DNA of 39,345 bases from Butyrivibrio proteoclasticus P6B7 (GCF_000622085.1 NZ_JHWL01000032.1:1-39345); one strand, 5' to 3'. Numbered from the stretch's first letter, positions 1 to 8,463 are shown. The notes: generated by a model from the sequence alone, not told the origin. Translations and numbers: made by a program.

Positions 1-351
1 CCAATGCTGATATTTGCAGACATGCTCAGATACAAACTTGCTGAATATGGTATAAGGTTTGTCCTTACAGAAGAAAGCTACACATCAAAGGCAGACTACC
101 TTGCAAAGGACTATATCCCTGTATATAAAAAGAATGCGAAGGATAACCCCACTTTTTCAGGAAAGCGGATACAGAGAGGACTTTACAGGCACTACGATGG
201 TACAATAACAAATGCAGACATAAATGGAGCTGCAAATATCTTAAGGAAAGTATTCCCAAAGGTAAGCCAATGGGATAGAGGCATAGTGGACATGCCCTGT
301 TCTGCAGGATGCATAGAGCATCCTGCAGGTTCATGCCGCTCTGCGGCATAA
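1..351 (+). CDS. tnpB: TnpB-family protein of an IS200/IS605-type element, C-terminal part (5' end outside window)
   Basis: The reading frame is open from base 1, so the first ATG at base 4 is internal. The visible 116 residues match the C-terminus of TnpB/OrfB proteins, RNA-guided nucleases of IS200/IS605 elements. They show ESYTSKADYL, then FSGKRIQRGLYR, then the RuvC-III block NADINGAANI, whose Asp is a catalytic RuvC residue in the family. The CxxC...CxxC zinc ribbon usual between the second and third RuvC blocks is absent. This matches a known TnpB subgroup with the ESYTSKA/FSGKRI signature. Residues after NADINGAANILRK are encoded over a run of stable inverted repeats, typical of TnpB genes whose 3' end overlaps the omega-RNA. 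Activity cannot be judged because the N-terminal two thirds and the left end are missing. Confidence 0.85.
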   Translation, partial: PMLIFADMLRYKLAEYGIRFVLTEESYTSKADYLAKDYIPVYKKNAKDNPTFSGKRIQRGLYRHYDGTITNADINGAANILRKVFPKVSQWDRGIVDMPCSAGCIEHPAGSCRSAA

Positions 352-390
352 CAGAAACCCTTTTCGACGTGGAGTCGGTGAGGGTAGTTC
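302..390 (+). ncRNA. candidate omega-RNA (reRNA) 3' scaffold and right end of the tnpB element
   Basis: Three hairpins follow one another. CTGCAGGATGC (302-312) pairs perfectly with 318-328 across a 5-nt loop. ATGCCGC (333-339) pairs perfectly with 343-349 across a 3-nt loop. ACCCTTTTCGAC (357-368) pairs with 374-385 across GTGGA, with one mismatch and two G-U pairs. They straddle the tnpB stop codon and end just before the higB start. In IS200/IS605 elements the omega-RNA scaffold overlaps the 3' end of tnpB, and the guide is the flanking DNA just past the right end. By that rule the guide would be read from roughly base 386-391 onward, that is, from the start of higB. The exact boundary is inferred. 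Confidence 0.55.
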
Positions 391-672
391 ATGATCAAGA
401 CATTTGCTGACAAGGGTATGGAAAGGATATTAAATCAAGAGTACTCTAAGATAATTCCAAGTAATCTGAATAGAATTGCATTACGCAAGCTGATTATGAT
501 TGATGTTTCTAAGACATTGGATGATCTACGGATTCCGCCGGCTAATCATTTAGAGGCACTTCAAGGAGACAGAGAAGGGCAATATAGCATACGTATAAAT
601 GATAAGTATAGAATATGTTTTTACTTCGAAGACGGAGATGCATATGATGTCGAAATTGTGGATTATCACTAA
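391..672 (+). CDS. higB: HigB-type toxin of a type II toxin-antitoxin system (RelE/ParE fold)
   Basis: The 93-residue protein is full length for HigB mRNA interferases. It carries the family signatures ALRKL, LRIPPANHLEAL, GDREGQYSIRINDKYRICF and the C-terminal DAYDVEIVDYH. HigB cleaves mRNA at the ribosome and is neutralised by HigA, encoded 15 bp downstream in the usual toxin-first order. The ATG at 391 has GAGGG at 380-384 as ribosome-binding site with a 6-nt spacer. This GAGGG lies inside the last hairpin of the upstream tnpB element, so the insertion seems to supply or abut the translation signal. No separate higBA promoter is visible between the element and the gene. Confidence 0.9.
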   Translation: MIKTFADKGMERILNQEYSKIIPSNLNRIALRKLIMIDVSKTLDDLRIPPANHLEALQGDREGQYSIRINDKYRICFYFEDGDAYDVEIVDYH

Positions 673-687
673 GGGAGAAAGGTAAGG

Positions 688-1047
688 ATGACTAAGACTA
701 TAGAGACTCCAACTGCTGGAGAGATTTTAAGAGAAGAATTCATGGATCCATACGGGATTTCAGCTTATAAGCTTGCCAAGGACATCAAGGTGCCTACATC
801 CAGGGTGCAGGAGATTTTAAATGGCCGACGGAAGATTACTGTAGATACATCGCTTCGTCTGGCTAAGTATTTTGGCGTGTCTGATAAGTATTTTCTGGAT
901 ATTCAGGATGAAATTGATATCAGAAATGCTAAGATAGAACTACGAGTTGAAATGGATTCAATTAAACAGTGCGAATATGTAATAACAATGGATACTAATG
1001 CATCATCTGGTAAAAGAGCTAAGAAAGAACTAGTAAGTGTAGACTAA
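688..1047 (+). CDS. higA: HigA-type antitoxin, XRE-family HTH protein
   Basis: This 119-residue protein is the partner of the preceding toxin. HigA antitoxins bind HigB and repress their own promoter. An XRE helix-turn-helix occupies about residues 12-70: AGEILREEFMDPYGISAYKL is the typical HigA start, and VPTSRVQEILNGRRKIT holds the recognition helix. SLRLAKYFGVSDKYFLDIQ then follows. The C-terminal 45 residues are Lys-rich and look like a flexible tail. The ATG follows AAGGTAAGG with good spacing. One copy of the over-represented word TAAAAGAGCTA lies near the 3' end (1011-1021), encoding Lys-Arg-Ala. Confidence 0.9.
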   Translation: MTKTIETPTAGEILREEFMDPYGISAYKLAKDIKVPTSRVQEILNGRRKITVDTSLRLAKYFGVSDKYFLDIQDEIDIRNAKIELRVEMDSIKQCEYVITMDTNASSGKRAKKELVSVD

Positions 1048-1088
1048 AACAAAAGACGCAGCCCATTACTTAGGAAGCGAGGACAACC

Positions 1089-1577
1089 ATGGCACGCAGA
1101 GATGGAATTACCACATTATGCTACCTGGAGCGGGACGACAAGTACTTGATGCTCCATAGAATCAGCAAGAAGAATGATATCAACAAGGATAAATGGATCG
1201 GCGTAGGAGGACACCTTGAAGATAATGAAAGTCCTGAAGAGTGCGCCCAAAGGGAGATTCGTGAGGAGACAGGTTACGATATTCCTTTAGAGGATCTTAA
1301 CTTTAGGGCAGCTATTACCTTCGTTTCTGACAAGGGGGATTATGAGCTTATGTGTCTCTTCACAGCCCCAGCTCCAGATACTGAGCCCATTGACTGCGAC
1401 GAAGGCGTTCTTGAGTGGGTTCCTAAGGACAAGGTATTTGACCTCAACCTCTGGGAAGGGGATATAATCTTTTTAAAAGAGCTAATGGAGAGCGATAAGT
1501 TCTTTTCTATGAAGCTAGAATACGACATTGAGGATAACCTTAAAACCGTAATATTTAATGGAAAGAAACTCCGTTAA
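1089..1577 (+). CDS. NUDIX hydrolase, MutT/8-oxo-dGTP diphosphatase type
   Basis: The 162-residue protein contains a complete Nudix box at about residues 40-62 (GGHLEDNESPEECAQREIRE followed by ETGY). It supplies the metal-binding Glu residues of the GX5EX7REUXEEXGU consensus. The N-terminus (ITTLCYLERDDKYLMLHR) and the GVGGHLE block resemble Firmicute MutT-like enzymes annotated as 8-oxo-dGTP diphosphatases, which clean the nucleotide pool by splitting nucleoside triphosphates to monophosphate and pyrophosphate. Substrate cannot be fixed from sequence. It stands alone, with a terminator-like hairpin downstream at 1652-1686. GAGG at 1079-1082 is a plausible ribosome-binding site. A TAAAAGAGCTA word lies at 1474-1484 (Lys-Glu-Leu). 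Confidence 0.88.
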   Translation: MARRDGITTLCYLERDDKYLMLHRISKKNDINKDKWIGVGGHLEDNESPEECAQREIREETGYDIPLEDLNFRAAITFVSDKGDYELMCLFTAPAPDTEPIDCDEGVLEWVPKDKVFDLNLWEGDIIFLKELMESDKFFSMKLEYDIEDNLKTVIFNGKKLR

Positions 1578-1651
1578 TATTGAAAAATACTACATTTATG
1601 TAGAGTGAGTTTGTACGAAATAAAAACAAAAATAAGTTAACAAGGTATAAT

Positions 1652-1686
1652 GATATTGATGGCGCTTGTCATCAATATCTTTTTTT
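1652..1686 (+). terminator. Rho-independent terminator after the NUDIX gene
   Basis: GATATTGATG (1652-1661) pairs perfectly with CATCAATATC (1670-1679) around an 8-nt loop, followed by seven T (1680-1686). Confidence 0.8.
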
Positions 1687-1742
1687 GAGGAAAAATGTGA
1701 GAACGTTGGCTGTGAGTATGGTGAATACTGCGAGGTATGAAC

Positions 1743-2606
1743 ATGACTACAAAATGTAACGTCTGCTACAGGCACTGCGAACTGGATGAGGGACAAAGAG
1801 GCTTCTGCGGAGTCCGATCGGTTATAGATGGCAAGGTGACGCCCCTTAACTACGGACGTATCACCAGTATCGCCCTGGACCCAATTGAGAAAAAGCCCCT
1901 GGCCCGCTTCATGAGCGGCAGCAAGGTCATCTCCGTCGGGAGTTATGGCTGTAACCTTCGTTGCCCATTTTGCCAGAACTACGAGATTTCCTGGTCCGCC
2001 GAGGCCTTCGAACTTGGTAAAAGAGCTAAATACTTATCACCAGAAGAACTGGCAGACCTGGCACTTACCTACAAAAGAGAAGGTAACATCGGCGTTGCAT
2101 TTACCTACAACGAGCCCCTCATCGCCTACGAATTTGTTCGTGACACCGCAAAGCTCGTCCATGAAAACGGCATGAAAAATGTCCTTGTTTCAAACGGCAT
2201 GGCCACAATAGACGTTCTTGACGAAATCAGTCCCTACATAGATGCCATGAACATTGACCTAAAGGGCTTTACAGACGCTTACTACCAAGACCTTCTTAAG
2301 GGCAACAGGCAGATGGTCATGGACTTTATTGCAGAGGCAGTAAAGCGCTGTCACGTGGAACTTACAACCCTCATAATTCCTGGCGAGAACGACACTAAAG
2401 AGGAAATCTACAACCTATCCAAGTGGATTTCTGACCTTACAGATGCTGAGGGCAACAGGATTGGCCCAGAAATCCCCCTCCACATCTCAAGATTTTTCCC
2501 AAGATTTAACATGACAGACAGAGATGCCACAGACGTGGCTCTGATCTACGACCTAGCAGACACTGCCCGTGAGAACCTTAAGTACGTCTATACTGGCAAC
2601 TGCTAA
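1743..2606 (+). CDS. amrS: Radical SAM enzyme of the AmmeMemoRadiSam type (AmrS-like)
   Basis: The radical-SAM cluster motif CNLRCPFC (CxxxCxxC) is present, followed by QNYEISW. An N-terminal Cys-rich segment (CNVCYRHC ... GFCGVR) and YGRITSIALDPIEKKPL are typical of the AmrS family, related to pyruvate formate-lyase activating enzymes. Such enzymes reductively cleave S-adenosylmethionine with a [4Fe-4S] cluster; the reaction of the AmrS family is not established here. The usual partners (MEMO/AMMECR1-like AmrA/AmrB) are not in this window. Two in-frame ATGs exist. I choose 1743 because GAGG at 1732-1735 is 7 nt upstream, whereas the ATG at 1737 would be only 1 nt away. It contains one TAAAAGAGCTA word at 2018-2028. 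Confidence 0.88.
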   Translation: MTTKCNVCYRHCELDEGQRGFCGVRSVIDGKVTPLNYGRITSIALDPIEKKPLARFMSGSKVISVGSYGCNLRCPFCQNYEISWSAEAFELGKRAKYLSPEELADLALTYKREGNIGVAFTYNEPLIAYEFVRDTAKLVHENGMKNVLVSNGMATIDVLDEISPYIDAMNIDLKGFTDAYYQDLLKGNRQMVMDFIAEAVKRCHVELTTLIIPGENDTKEEIYNLSKWISDLTDAEGNRIGPEIPLHISRFFPRFNMTDRDATDVALIYDLADTARENLKYVYTGNC

Positions 2607-2744
2607 TAGAAGAACTTGATCTATTTTGTCTGAAAAAATTGTGAACAATCCAATAAAAAACGTTTTCTCTATTGTTACTTGGGTGAATTTCTAATAAACT
2701 ATGGTATAGACTCCAGAAAATAAAACGCATATTTGCTGAAAAAC

Positions 2745-2760
2745 AAAGAACATGTTCTTT
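2745..2760. promoter_or_regulatory. 16-bp perfect palindrome upstream of the YhcC-like gene (possible operator)
   Basis: AAAGAACATGTTCTTT is self-complementary and sits 24 bp before the next start codon in a 178-bp intergenic gap. It could be an operator, but no regulator can be assigned. Confidence 0.35.
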
Positions 2761-2784
2761 AGCATATTATCAAGTAATTAAGCT

Positions 2785-3699
2785 ATGCCCCAGAGATTAT
2801 CAGATTACCTTAAAAGAGAATATGGCGAGAAGGTTTACCGCCTGTCCCTAACATCAGGCTGCAGCTGCCCCAACAGGGACGGCTCTATTGTGTTGCCTGA
2901 TGGAACTCAGCTTAAAGGAGGCTGCACCTTCTGCTCAGAAGGTGGCTCCGGCGAATTCGCGGCACGCATTGCCCCAATAACAGAGCAGATAGAAGAGGCC
3001 AAGGAGCGCATCTGCAAGAAAACTGACGCTCGGAAATTCATCGCCTACTTCCAGTCCTACACCAACACCTACGGCGATCCGGACAAGCTCTTTTCTCTAT
3101 ATAAGGAGGCCATAGACCGCAGCGATATCGTAGCTCTTTCCATCGGAACCCGCCCAGACTGCATCGGGCCTGAGATTTTGGATATGTTAAAAGAGCTAAA
3201 TAAGATAAAGCCAGTCTGGATAGAACTGGGACTTCAGACAATCCATGAAAGCACAGCTAAAGCCATTAACAGAGGCTATGAATTGCCTGTCTTTGAAGAT
3301 GCCTACAGGCGCCTTAAAGAGGCAGGAATAACAGTGATTGTACACGTTATATTGGGGCTTCCCGGAGAATCCAAAGAAGATATGCTGGGAACCGTGCGCT
3401 ATCTGGCTGACCTTCAGCCAACCCTTGATGGAATCAAGCTTCAGAATCTGCAGATTTTGAAGGGCACACGGATGTATGAGCAGTATTTATGCAACAGTCC
3501 CCATTTCCACATCTTCTCCATGGAGGAATACACGGACCTTATCGCTGAGTGCTTAGCTCTTTTACCAAAAGAGACCGTTGTCCACAGGATGACAGGGGAT
3601 GGACCAAGAAAGCTCTTGGTGGAGCCATTGTGGACCCTTGATAAGAAGCGGGTTCTCAATACACTGACCAGGAAATGTAGCAAATACTTCCAGGAATAA
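2785..3699 (+). CDS. TIGR01212-family radical SAM protein (YhcC/YtqA-like)
   Basis: The 304-residue protein starts with the family signature KVYRLSLTSGCSCPNRDG, then GGCTFCSEGGSGEFA. Together these provide the cysteines for the [4Fe-4S] cluster (CPNRDG...GGCxFC). KFIAYFQSYTNTY, IGTRPDCI and WIELGLQTIHESTAKAINRG follow in the order of TIGR01212 proteins. The biochemical role of the family is not settled. The gene is separate from the other radical-SAM gene 178 bp upstream. No strong Shine-Dalgarno precedes the ATG at 2785, so the start is moderately certain, but the N-terminal residues fit homologs. Two AAAAGAGCT words lie within it (3189-3197 forward, 3555-3563 reverse). Confidence 0.87.
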   Translation: MPQRLSDYLKREYGEKVYRLSLTSGCSCPNRDGSIVLPDGTQLKGGCTFCSEGGSGEFAARIAPITEQIEEAKERICKKTDARKFIAYFQSYTNTYGDPDKLFSLYKEAIDRSDIVALSIGTRPDCIGPEILDMLKELNKIKPVWIELGLQTIHESTAKAINRGYELPVFEDAYRRLKEAGITVIVHVILGLPGESKEDMLGTVRYLADLQPTLDGIKLQNLQILKGTRMYEQYLCNSPHFHIFSMEEYTDLIAECLALLPKETVVHRMTGDGPRKLLVEPLWTLDKKRVLNTLTRKCSKYFQE

Positions 3700-3772
3700 T
3701 AGCGCCAGAAATACTAATGAAACTGGCGTATGAACACATAGATGATTTGATTTTACAGAAAATAGGTATTAT

Positions 3773-5212
3773 ATGAACACATTTGAGACAAACAACAGAG
3801 AAGAGGCCATAAAGGTTAAATTTGGGCTTAAAGAAGCCCTTATTGGCGACCGCCAATTTTACAGCAGAGTTGCCATGATCGTTATCCCCATGATCATTCA
3901 GAACACCCTCACCAACATCGTGGGCCTTCTGGATAACTTTATGGTGGGAAGACTTGGCTCACTTCCGATGTCCTCCGTTGCCATCGTCAACCAGATTCTC
4001 TTTATCTTTTACCTGTGTATTTGGGGATCTCTGGCTGGAGCCGGAATCTACAGCACACAGTTCTTCGGAAAAGGAGACATGGACGGCGTTCGCTATGCCA
4101 TTAGGTTTAAGCTCATAACCGCCGTAACTATCTTTACTATAGCCTTCTTTATTCTGTCAGGACTTGGCAGTAACATCATTTCTCTTTACATTGCCAAAGA
4201 GACACCGCCTGCAGATGCGCTGGCTACGCTTAATTACGGAAGAGGCTACCTTAAGATCATGATCATTGGCCTTATTCCTTTCAGCCTTACCCAGTGTTAC
4301 GCCAGTGCCATGCGCGAGTCAGGTAAGACTAGGCTTCCAATGATCGCAAGTATGGTGGCAATGGTGGTTAACTTCTGCTTTAACCTCCTGCTTATATTTG
4401 GTCTTTTGGGCTTTCCAAGGATGGGAGTGTACGGAGCAGCCATTGCCACAGTAATTTCAAGATTTGTGGAGTTCTCCATCGTTGTCTTTGGCGCCCACAA
4501 GAGGAATTCCCAGTACAGCTTCTTCAAGGGCCTTTATAGGAACTTCAGGATTCCAAAAGAGCTTGTATTTCCGATTTTACTTAAGTGTCTGCCGCTTCTT
4601 TGTAATGAGTTCTTGTGGAGCCTTGCCCAGGCAGCTCTTTTAAAAGCCTATTCAGAAAGAGGTATCGCCATCATAGCAGCCATGAATATCAGCGGAACCA
4701 TTTCCCAGATATTCAACGAGGTATTCCTATCTATTGGTAACTCCGCAGGAATCGTGATAGGACAGGAGCTTGGAGCTGGAAGACTGGTAAACGCCAGAAG
4801 GAGCGCCTACAGAATGTCAGCTCTTACCGTGGCCAGTACCTTTATCATGGGATCGCTGCTTGCGATTGCAGCCCCTATAATACCGAACTTTTACAATGTG
4901 GAGCCAGAGATCAAGACCCTTGCTACCAGCTATATCTTCGTGGTTTCGCTGGTAATGCCGATCATATCCTACGCCCACGTATCCTACTTTACGATCCGTT
5001 CAGGCGGTAAGACCTTTGTTACCTTCCTGTTTGACAGCTGCTTCTCCTGGGTGGTATCAGTGCCAGAAGCATACATTTTAAGCAGATTCACAACCCTTCC
5101 GGTTGTTTATGTATACGCAATTGTAATGTACTCAGAGCTTATCAAGTGCGTTGTTGGATTCCTACTTATCCGCAGCGGTGTCTGGGTACGCAATATAGTT
5201 CATGATAAGTGA
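3773..5212 (+). CDS. MATE-family multidrug/Na+-coupled efflux transporter
   Basis: This 479-residue integral membrane protein has about 12 hydrophobic segments arranged as two halves, as in MATE exporters. The first half opens with IPMIIQNTLTNIVGLLDNFMVGRLG, a family-typical start (residues about 38-62). LGSLPMSSVAIVNQI and GAAIATVISRFVEF are further MATE-like segments. MATE proteins export drugs or metabolites in exchange for Na+ or H+; the substrate cannot be predicted. No strong ribosome-binding site is visible before the ATG at 3773. The stop codon (5210-5212) touches the left end of the palindromic element 5212-5525. Two AAAAGAGCT words occur (4555-4563 forward, 4633-4641 reverse). Confidence 0.9.
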   Translation: MNTFETNNREEAIKVKFGLKEALIGDRQFYSRVAMIVIPMIIQNTLTNIVGLLDNFMVGRLGSLPMSSVAIVNQILFIFYLCIWGSLAGAGIYSTQFFGKGDMDGVRYAIRFKLITAVTIFTIAFFILSGLGSNIISLYIAKETPPADALATLNYGRGYLKIMIIGLIPFSLTQCYASAMRESGKTRLPMIASMVAMVVNFCFNLLLIFGLLGFPRMGVYGAAIATVISRFVEFSIVVFGAHKRNSQYSFFKGLYRNFRIPKELVFPILLKCLPLLCNEFLWSLAQAALLKAYSERGIAIIAAMNISGTISQIFNEVFLSIGNSAGIVIGQELGAGRLVNARRSAYRMSALTVASTFIMGSLLAIAAPIIPNFYNVEPEIKTLATSYIFVVSLVMPIISYAHVSYFTIRSGGKTFVTFLFDSCFSWVVSVPEAYILSRFTTLPVVYVYAIVMYSELIKCVVGFLLIRSGVWVRNIVHDK

Positions 5213-5525
5213 GAATTTGTGCTAAGCCTTTAGGGCTGGTGCCATATATATATAATTGTTCGCGTTTCCTTGTCGTGATTTCCATCGGCTTATATCAGAA
5301 AAATGTCTCATTTCACAGTCGTTCTTGGATGATGCACCAGATTCGAAAAAACCTCATCAGGTGCACACCAATGGCTCGCACTAAGCTCAAAAAGACTTCG
5401 CTAAGTGCTCTGCTCAATAGCAATCGACATTTTTCTGATATTTCACCGTGGGAATCATCGACTCGTCCAAATGCTCACAATTACATATAGATGGCACCAG
5501 CCCCACAGGCTAAGCTACAAATTCT
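5212..5525. repeat. 314-bp imperfect palindrome (fold-back/MITE-like element or large hairpin RNA)
   Basis: The whole gap between the MATE stop codon and the amylase ribosome-binding site is one long inverted repeat. The ends match (AGAATTTGT at 5212-5220 with ACAAATTCT at 5517-5525). GGGCTGGTGCCAT at 5233-5245 matches 5491-5503, and ATATCAGAAAAATGTC at 5292-5307 matches 5426-5441, all at mirrored distances. The centre near 5330-5400 holds smaller hairpins. No gene is supported inside; the 93-residue open frame at 5209-5490 has no homolog-like features. It could be a miniature transposable element or a structured RNA. Confidence 0.75.
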
Positions 5526-5560
5526 ACCTATATAGTATTTGATCTTTTGGGAGGAGAAAT

Positions 5561-7330
5561 ATGAAAAAACGTTGGATATCGCTGGGCCTTGCTATGGCAC
5601 TTTCTGTAAGCCTCTTAGCTGGGTGCAACAAACAAGCCACAAATGGAACTCAGAATCAGAGTGCACAAAATACAAGCTCACAAGCCCAGAGTACGGAAAA
5701 TGCGGGCGTTGAAAATCAACCAGATCAGTCAATAGCAACTGACACCAGTGACATGTTTGGAAATTATAGTCTGAATATTCTGGATGATAAGTACAGAACT
5801 ACTTATGAAATCTTTGTTTATTCTTTTTATGACAGTAATGGTGATGGAATCGGAGACCTGAATGGAGTCAGACAAAAGCTGGACTACATAAATGACGGCG
5901 ATGACACCACCAGAACTGATCTTGGATGTAATCAGATATGGCTCATGCCAATCTCACCATCTCCAACCTACCACAAGTATGATGTTATGAATTATACGGA
6001 CATTGATCCACAGTACGGAACAATGGAGGATTTTGATGCCCTTGTACAGGATTGCCATGACAGAGGTGTCAATATCATCATAGATCTGGTATTAAACCAC
6101 ACCTCATCACAGCATGACTGGTTCAAAGCGGCCTGCGAATACCTTAAGACCGTAGATAGCCCAGACAAGCTGGATTCCGAACAGTGCCCATATATAGACT
6201 ATTATAACTTTGTTACAGAGAAGGCCGACGGCTATGAGAAAGTCCCAGGAACAGACAACTGGTACTACGAAGCAAGATTCTGGTCCGAAATGCCAGACCT
6301 TAACTTAGATAGTGACAAGGTTAGAGAAGAAATCGCAAACATTACAGGCTTCTGGATCGAGCATGGTGTAGATGGCTTCAGACTTGACGCCACCACCTAT
6401 TACTATACTGGCGACGACACCAAGAACATCGAGTTCATGACCTGGCTCAACGACACTGTTAAGTCCCAGAAAGAGGATGCCTACATCGTTGGCGAAGCCT
6501 GGAGCAATCAGGCTACCTACTCCAAGTACTATGCAAGTGGCATAGACAGCTTTTTTGCCTTCGACTATGCAGGTAGTGAGGGCACCATTGCTGGAATTGC
6601 CAGGGGTACATCCTCTGCAGCAGGCTACGCAGACAGGCTGAGTCAGACAGAACAGCTCTTTTCATCCATAAATCCTGACTATGTTGATGCACCATTCTAT
6701 ACAAACCACGACATGGCAAGGGCTGCCGGCTATTACACCGGCAAAGGCTCCCAGGACAAGCTTAAACTGTCCGCAGCCCTCAACCTTCTCATGGGCGGCA
6801 ATGCCTTCATCTACTACGGCGAAGAGCTGGGTATGAAGGGCTCTGGCAAGGATGAGAACAAAAGAGCTCCCATGTATTGGGCAGATGGCGACTACGAAGG
6901 CAAGTGCGACGGCCCTAAGGACATGGACGACGTGCAGATGACCTATCCATCCCTGGAGGAGCAGGCCGCTGACCCATATTCAATCTACAACTATTACAAG
7001 GCCGCAATTCTTCTGCGAAACGCGTACCCTGTTATCGCAAGAGGCACGACCACGCCAGTGGAGACACTATCCGACAAGAACCTGGCCTGCTTTGTGCGAG
7101 CTCTTCCTGAGGAAAAGAAATCTCTCTATGACATGAGTACCTTCGGTCCCGAGAGCCTCCTTATCCTTGTTAACACCTCTGCTGAGCCAGTTACCGTTGA
7201 TCTGTCCAAAGATACCACAGCTTCAGCTTACACAGAGCTTGCCTACGAGCTCCTTACAGCAGAAGGCGAAGTGACCATTGATGCCAGCAGCGTAACAGTG
7301 CCAGCCTACGGCATCGTTGTGCTTAAGTGA
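5561..7330 (+). CDS. GH13 alpha-amylase-family glycoside hydrolase, surface lipoprotein
   Basis: The 589-residue protein begins with a lipoprotein signal peptide (lipobox LLAGC, Cys22), then a Gln/Ser/Asn-rich linker to about residue 65 and a GH13 catalytic barrel. The conserved regions are DLVLNHTSSQHDWF (region I), GFRLDATTYYY with nucleophile Asp276, VGEAWS with acid/base Glu312, and TNHDMARA with Asp384. An all-beta C-terminal domain ends the protein. It should act outside the membrane on alpha-glucans or malto-oligosaccharides; the exact specificity is not readable. The ribosome-binding site GGGAGGAG precedes the ATG at 5561. It has its own transcription unit downstream of the palindromic element. 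Two AAAAGAGCT words are present (6654-6662 reverse, 6860-6868 forward). Confidence 0.92.
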   Translation: MKKRWISLGLAMALSVSLLAGCNKQATNGTQNQSAQNTSSQAQSTENAGVENQPDQSIATDTSDMFGNYSLNILDDKYRTTYEIFVYSFYDSNGDGIGDLNGVRQKLDYINDGDDTTRTDLGCNQIWLMPISPSPTYHKYDVMNYTDIDPQYGTMEDFDALVQDCHDRGVNIIIDLVLNHTSSQHDWFKAACEYLKTVDSPDKLDSEQCPYIDYYNFVTEKADGYEKVPGTDNWYYEARFWSEMPDLNLDSDKVREEIANITGFWIEHGVDGFRLDATTYYYTGDDTKNIEFMTWLNDTVKSQKEDAYIVGEAWSNQATYSKYYASGIDSFFAFDYAGSEGTIAGIARGTSSAAGYADRLSQTEQLFSSINPDYVDAPFYTNHDMARAAGYYTGKGSQDKLKLSAALNLLMGGNAFIYYGEELGMKGSGKDENKRAPMYWADGDYEGKCDGPKDMDDVQMTYPSLEEQAADPYSIYNYYKAAILLRNAYPVIARGTTTPVETLSDKNLACFVRALPEEKKSLYDMSTFGPESLLILVNTSAEPVTVDLSKDTTASAYTELAYELLTAEGEVTIDASSVTVPAYGIVVLK

Positions 7331-7404
7331 AACTATATTTGTGGGATTACTAGCTACGATTCCAATTGCTAATACTAACACTGATTACTAAGAGGTATGA
7401 CATC

Positions 7405-8451
7405 ATGAAAAAGAAATTGGGGATTCTGGCCGTCATCATAGCGGTCATAGCGATTATGGGTACAGCACTGTTATACTTTGCGCTACCTAGATATAAAGAC
7501 AAGCAGCTCATTAACAAATTTGTCAGCACCACGGAGAGCATGTTTCCTGCCAAAACTAACCGAGGTGTCACCTGGCAAAAGAGAGAGTGCGCTGATAATG
7601 ACCTTGGATACGTCAAGGTTGCAACAATTAATCAGAATGGAACCCAGGATCTTAACTGGTTCTGCGATGATATCTGCGACTGGATTGAGCTATGCCTTGA
7701 GGATATACCCTACGAAGAGGCTCCCTGGCTGTATTCGGAGCTGCTTATAGATCTGCCTACTGAGGAAGAGTCTTTTGACCTGACATTTTATGTTCATGAA
7801 AACTATGATAGAAAAGAGCTTTATAATGCCCTCTATGGCTACATAGACAGAAAACTTACAAGCAGCGATTACAACCTTAGTGACGCAGGCCTGCAACCAC
7901 TTCAGTACGTGTATGAGCACACGCAGGGCGAAGCCTTTGAGCCCTATGCTGATGCGGAATGTTCCTATACCACGGCCGATGGCATTACCTATGGTATGTT
8001 TATGATAGACAGAGCCGCAGGCAGCAGCTTTTACATGCTTGCAGCAACCTCCGATGGTGGAAAGAGCTATTATCTTGTTAATCAAGATCCTTATTGCGGA
8101 ATGGGCGGACAGGCTGAGTGGATCACCTTTATAGATGATACCAGTCTTGGTTTTGCGTGCCTTTCCTACAACGGCGGAGACGATGGAATACTTGTAAGAA
8201 CTGAGGATGGCGGAGCCACTTTTACGCCCATCAACTATCCATCAGCCCAGATCGAGCTTTCCGACGGCACCGTGTATAACCCTTTCGTAATTCCAGAGAA
8301 GGTATGGAGGGAGAATGATGAGATCTTCCTTCTTGCCCGCCAGAGCGAGTACTCCGGTGACTACTACAATGAAGAGCTGGACAAGCACCCCTCTGGCCTA
8401 TACGTCTCCCACGACAATGGACTTTCCTTTGAATATGTAGGGGAGAGGTAA
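7405..8451 (+). CDS. membrane-anchored extracellular protein with BNR/sialidase-like repeats, function unknown
   Basis: The 348-residue protein starts MKKKLGILAVIIAVIAIMG, an N-terminal membrane segment with no lipobox, so it is probably anchored and exported. The second half contains repeated Asp-box-like strands (TSDGGKSYYL, RTEDGGATF, SHDNGLSFEY), as in BNR/beta-propeller proteins. The first half is not recognised. Start choice: the ATG at 7405 follows AGAGG (7391-7395) by 9 nt, so an upstream in-frame ATG at 7366 is not needed. It lies 74 bp after the amylase gene and 12 bp before the HAD gene, so it may be co-transcribed with the latter. Family-level function is not assignable. Confidence 0.8.
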   Translation: MKKKLGILAVIIAVIAIMGTALLYFALPRYKDKQLINKFVSTTESMFPAKTNRGVTWQKRECADNDLGYVKVATINQNGTQDLNWFCDDICDWIELCLEDIPYEEAPWLYSELLIDLPTEEESFDLTFYVHENYDRKELYNALYGYIDRKLTSSDYNLSDAGLQPLQYVYEHTQGEAFEPYADAECSYTTADGITYGMFMIDRAAGSSFYMLAATSDGGKSYYLVNQDPYCGMGGQAEWITFIDDTSLGFACLSYNGGDDGILVRTEDGGATFTPINYPSAQIELSDGTVYNPFVIPEKVWRENDEIFLLARQSEYSGDYYNEELDKHPSGLYVSHDNGLSFEYVGER

Positions 8452-8463
8452 GGAAAAAGAGCT

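Noticed and set aside
1646..1651. TATAAT just before the 1652 hairpin as a promoter
   Set aside because: No -35 box at an acceptable distance and it would fire into a terminator.
5209..5490. 93-residue open frame between the MATE and amylase genes
   Set aside because: It lies wholly within the palindromic element, has no ribosome-binding site and no protein-like features.
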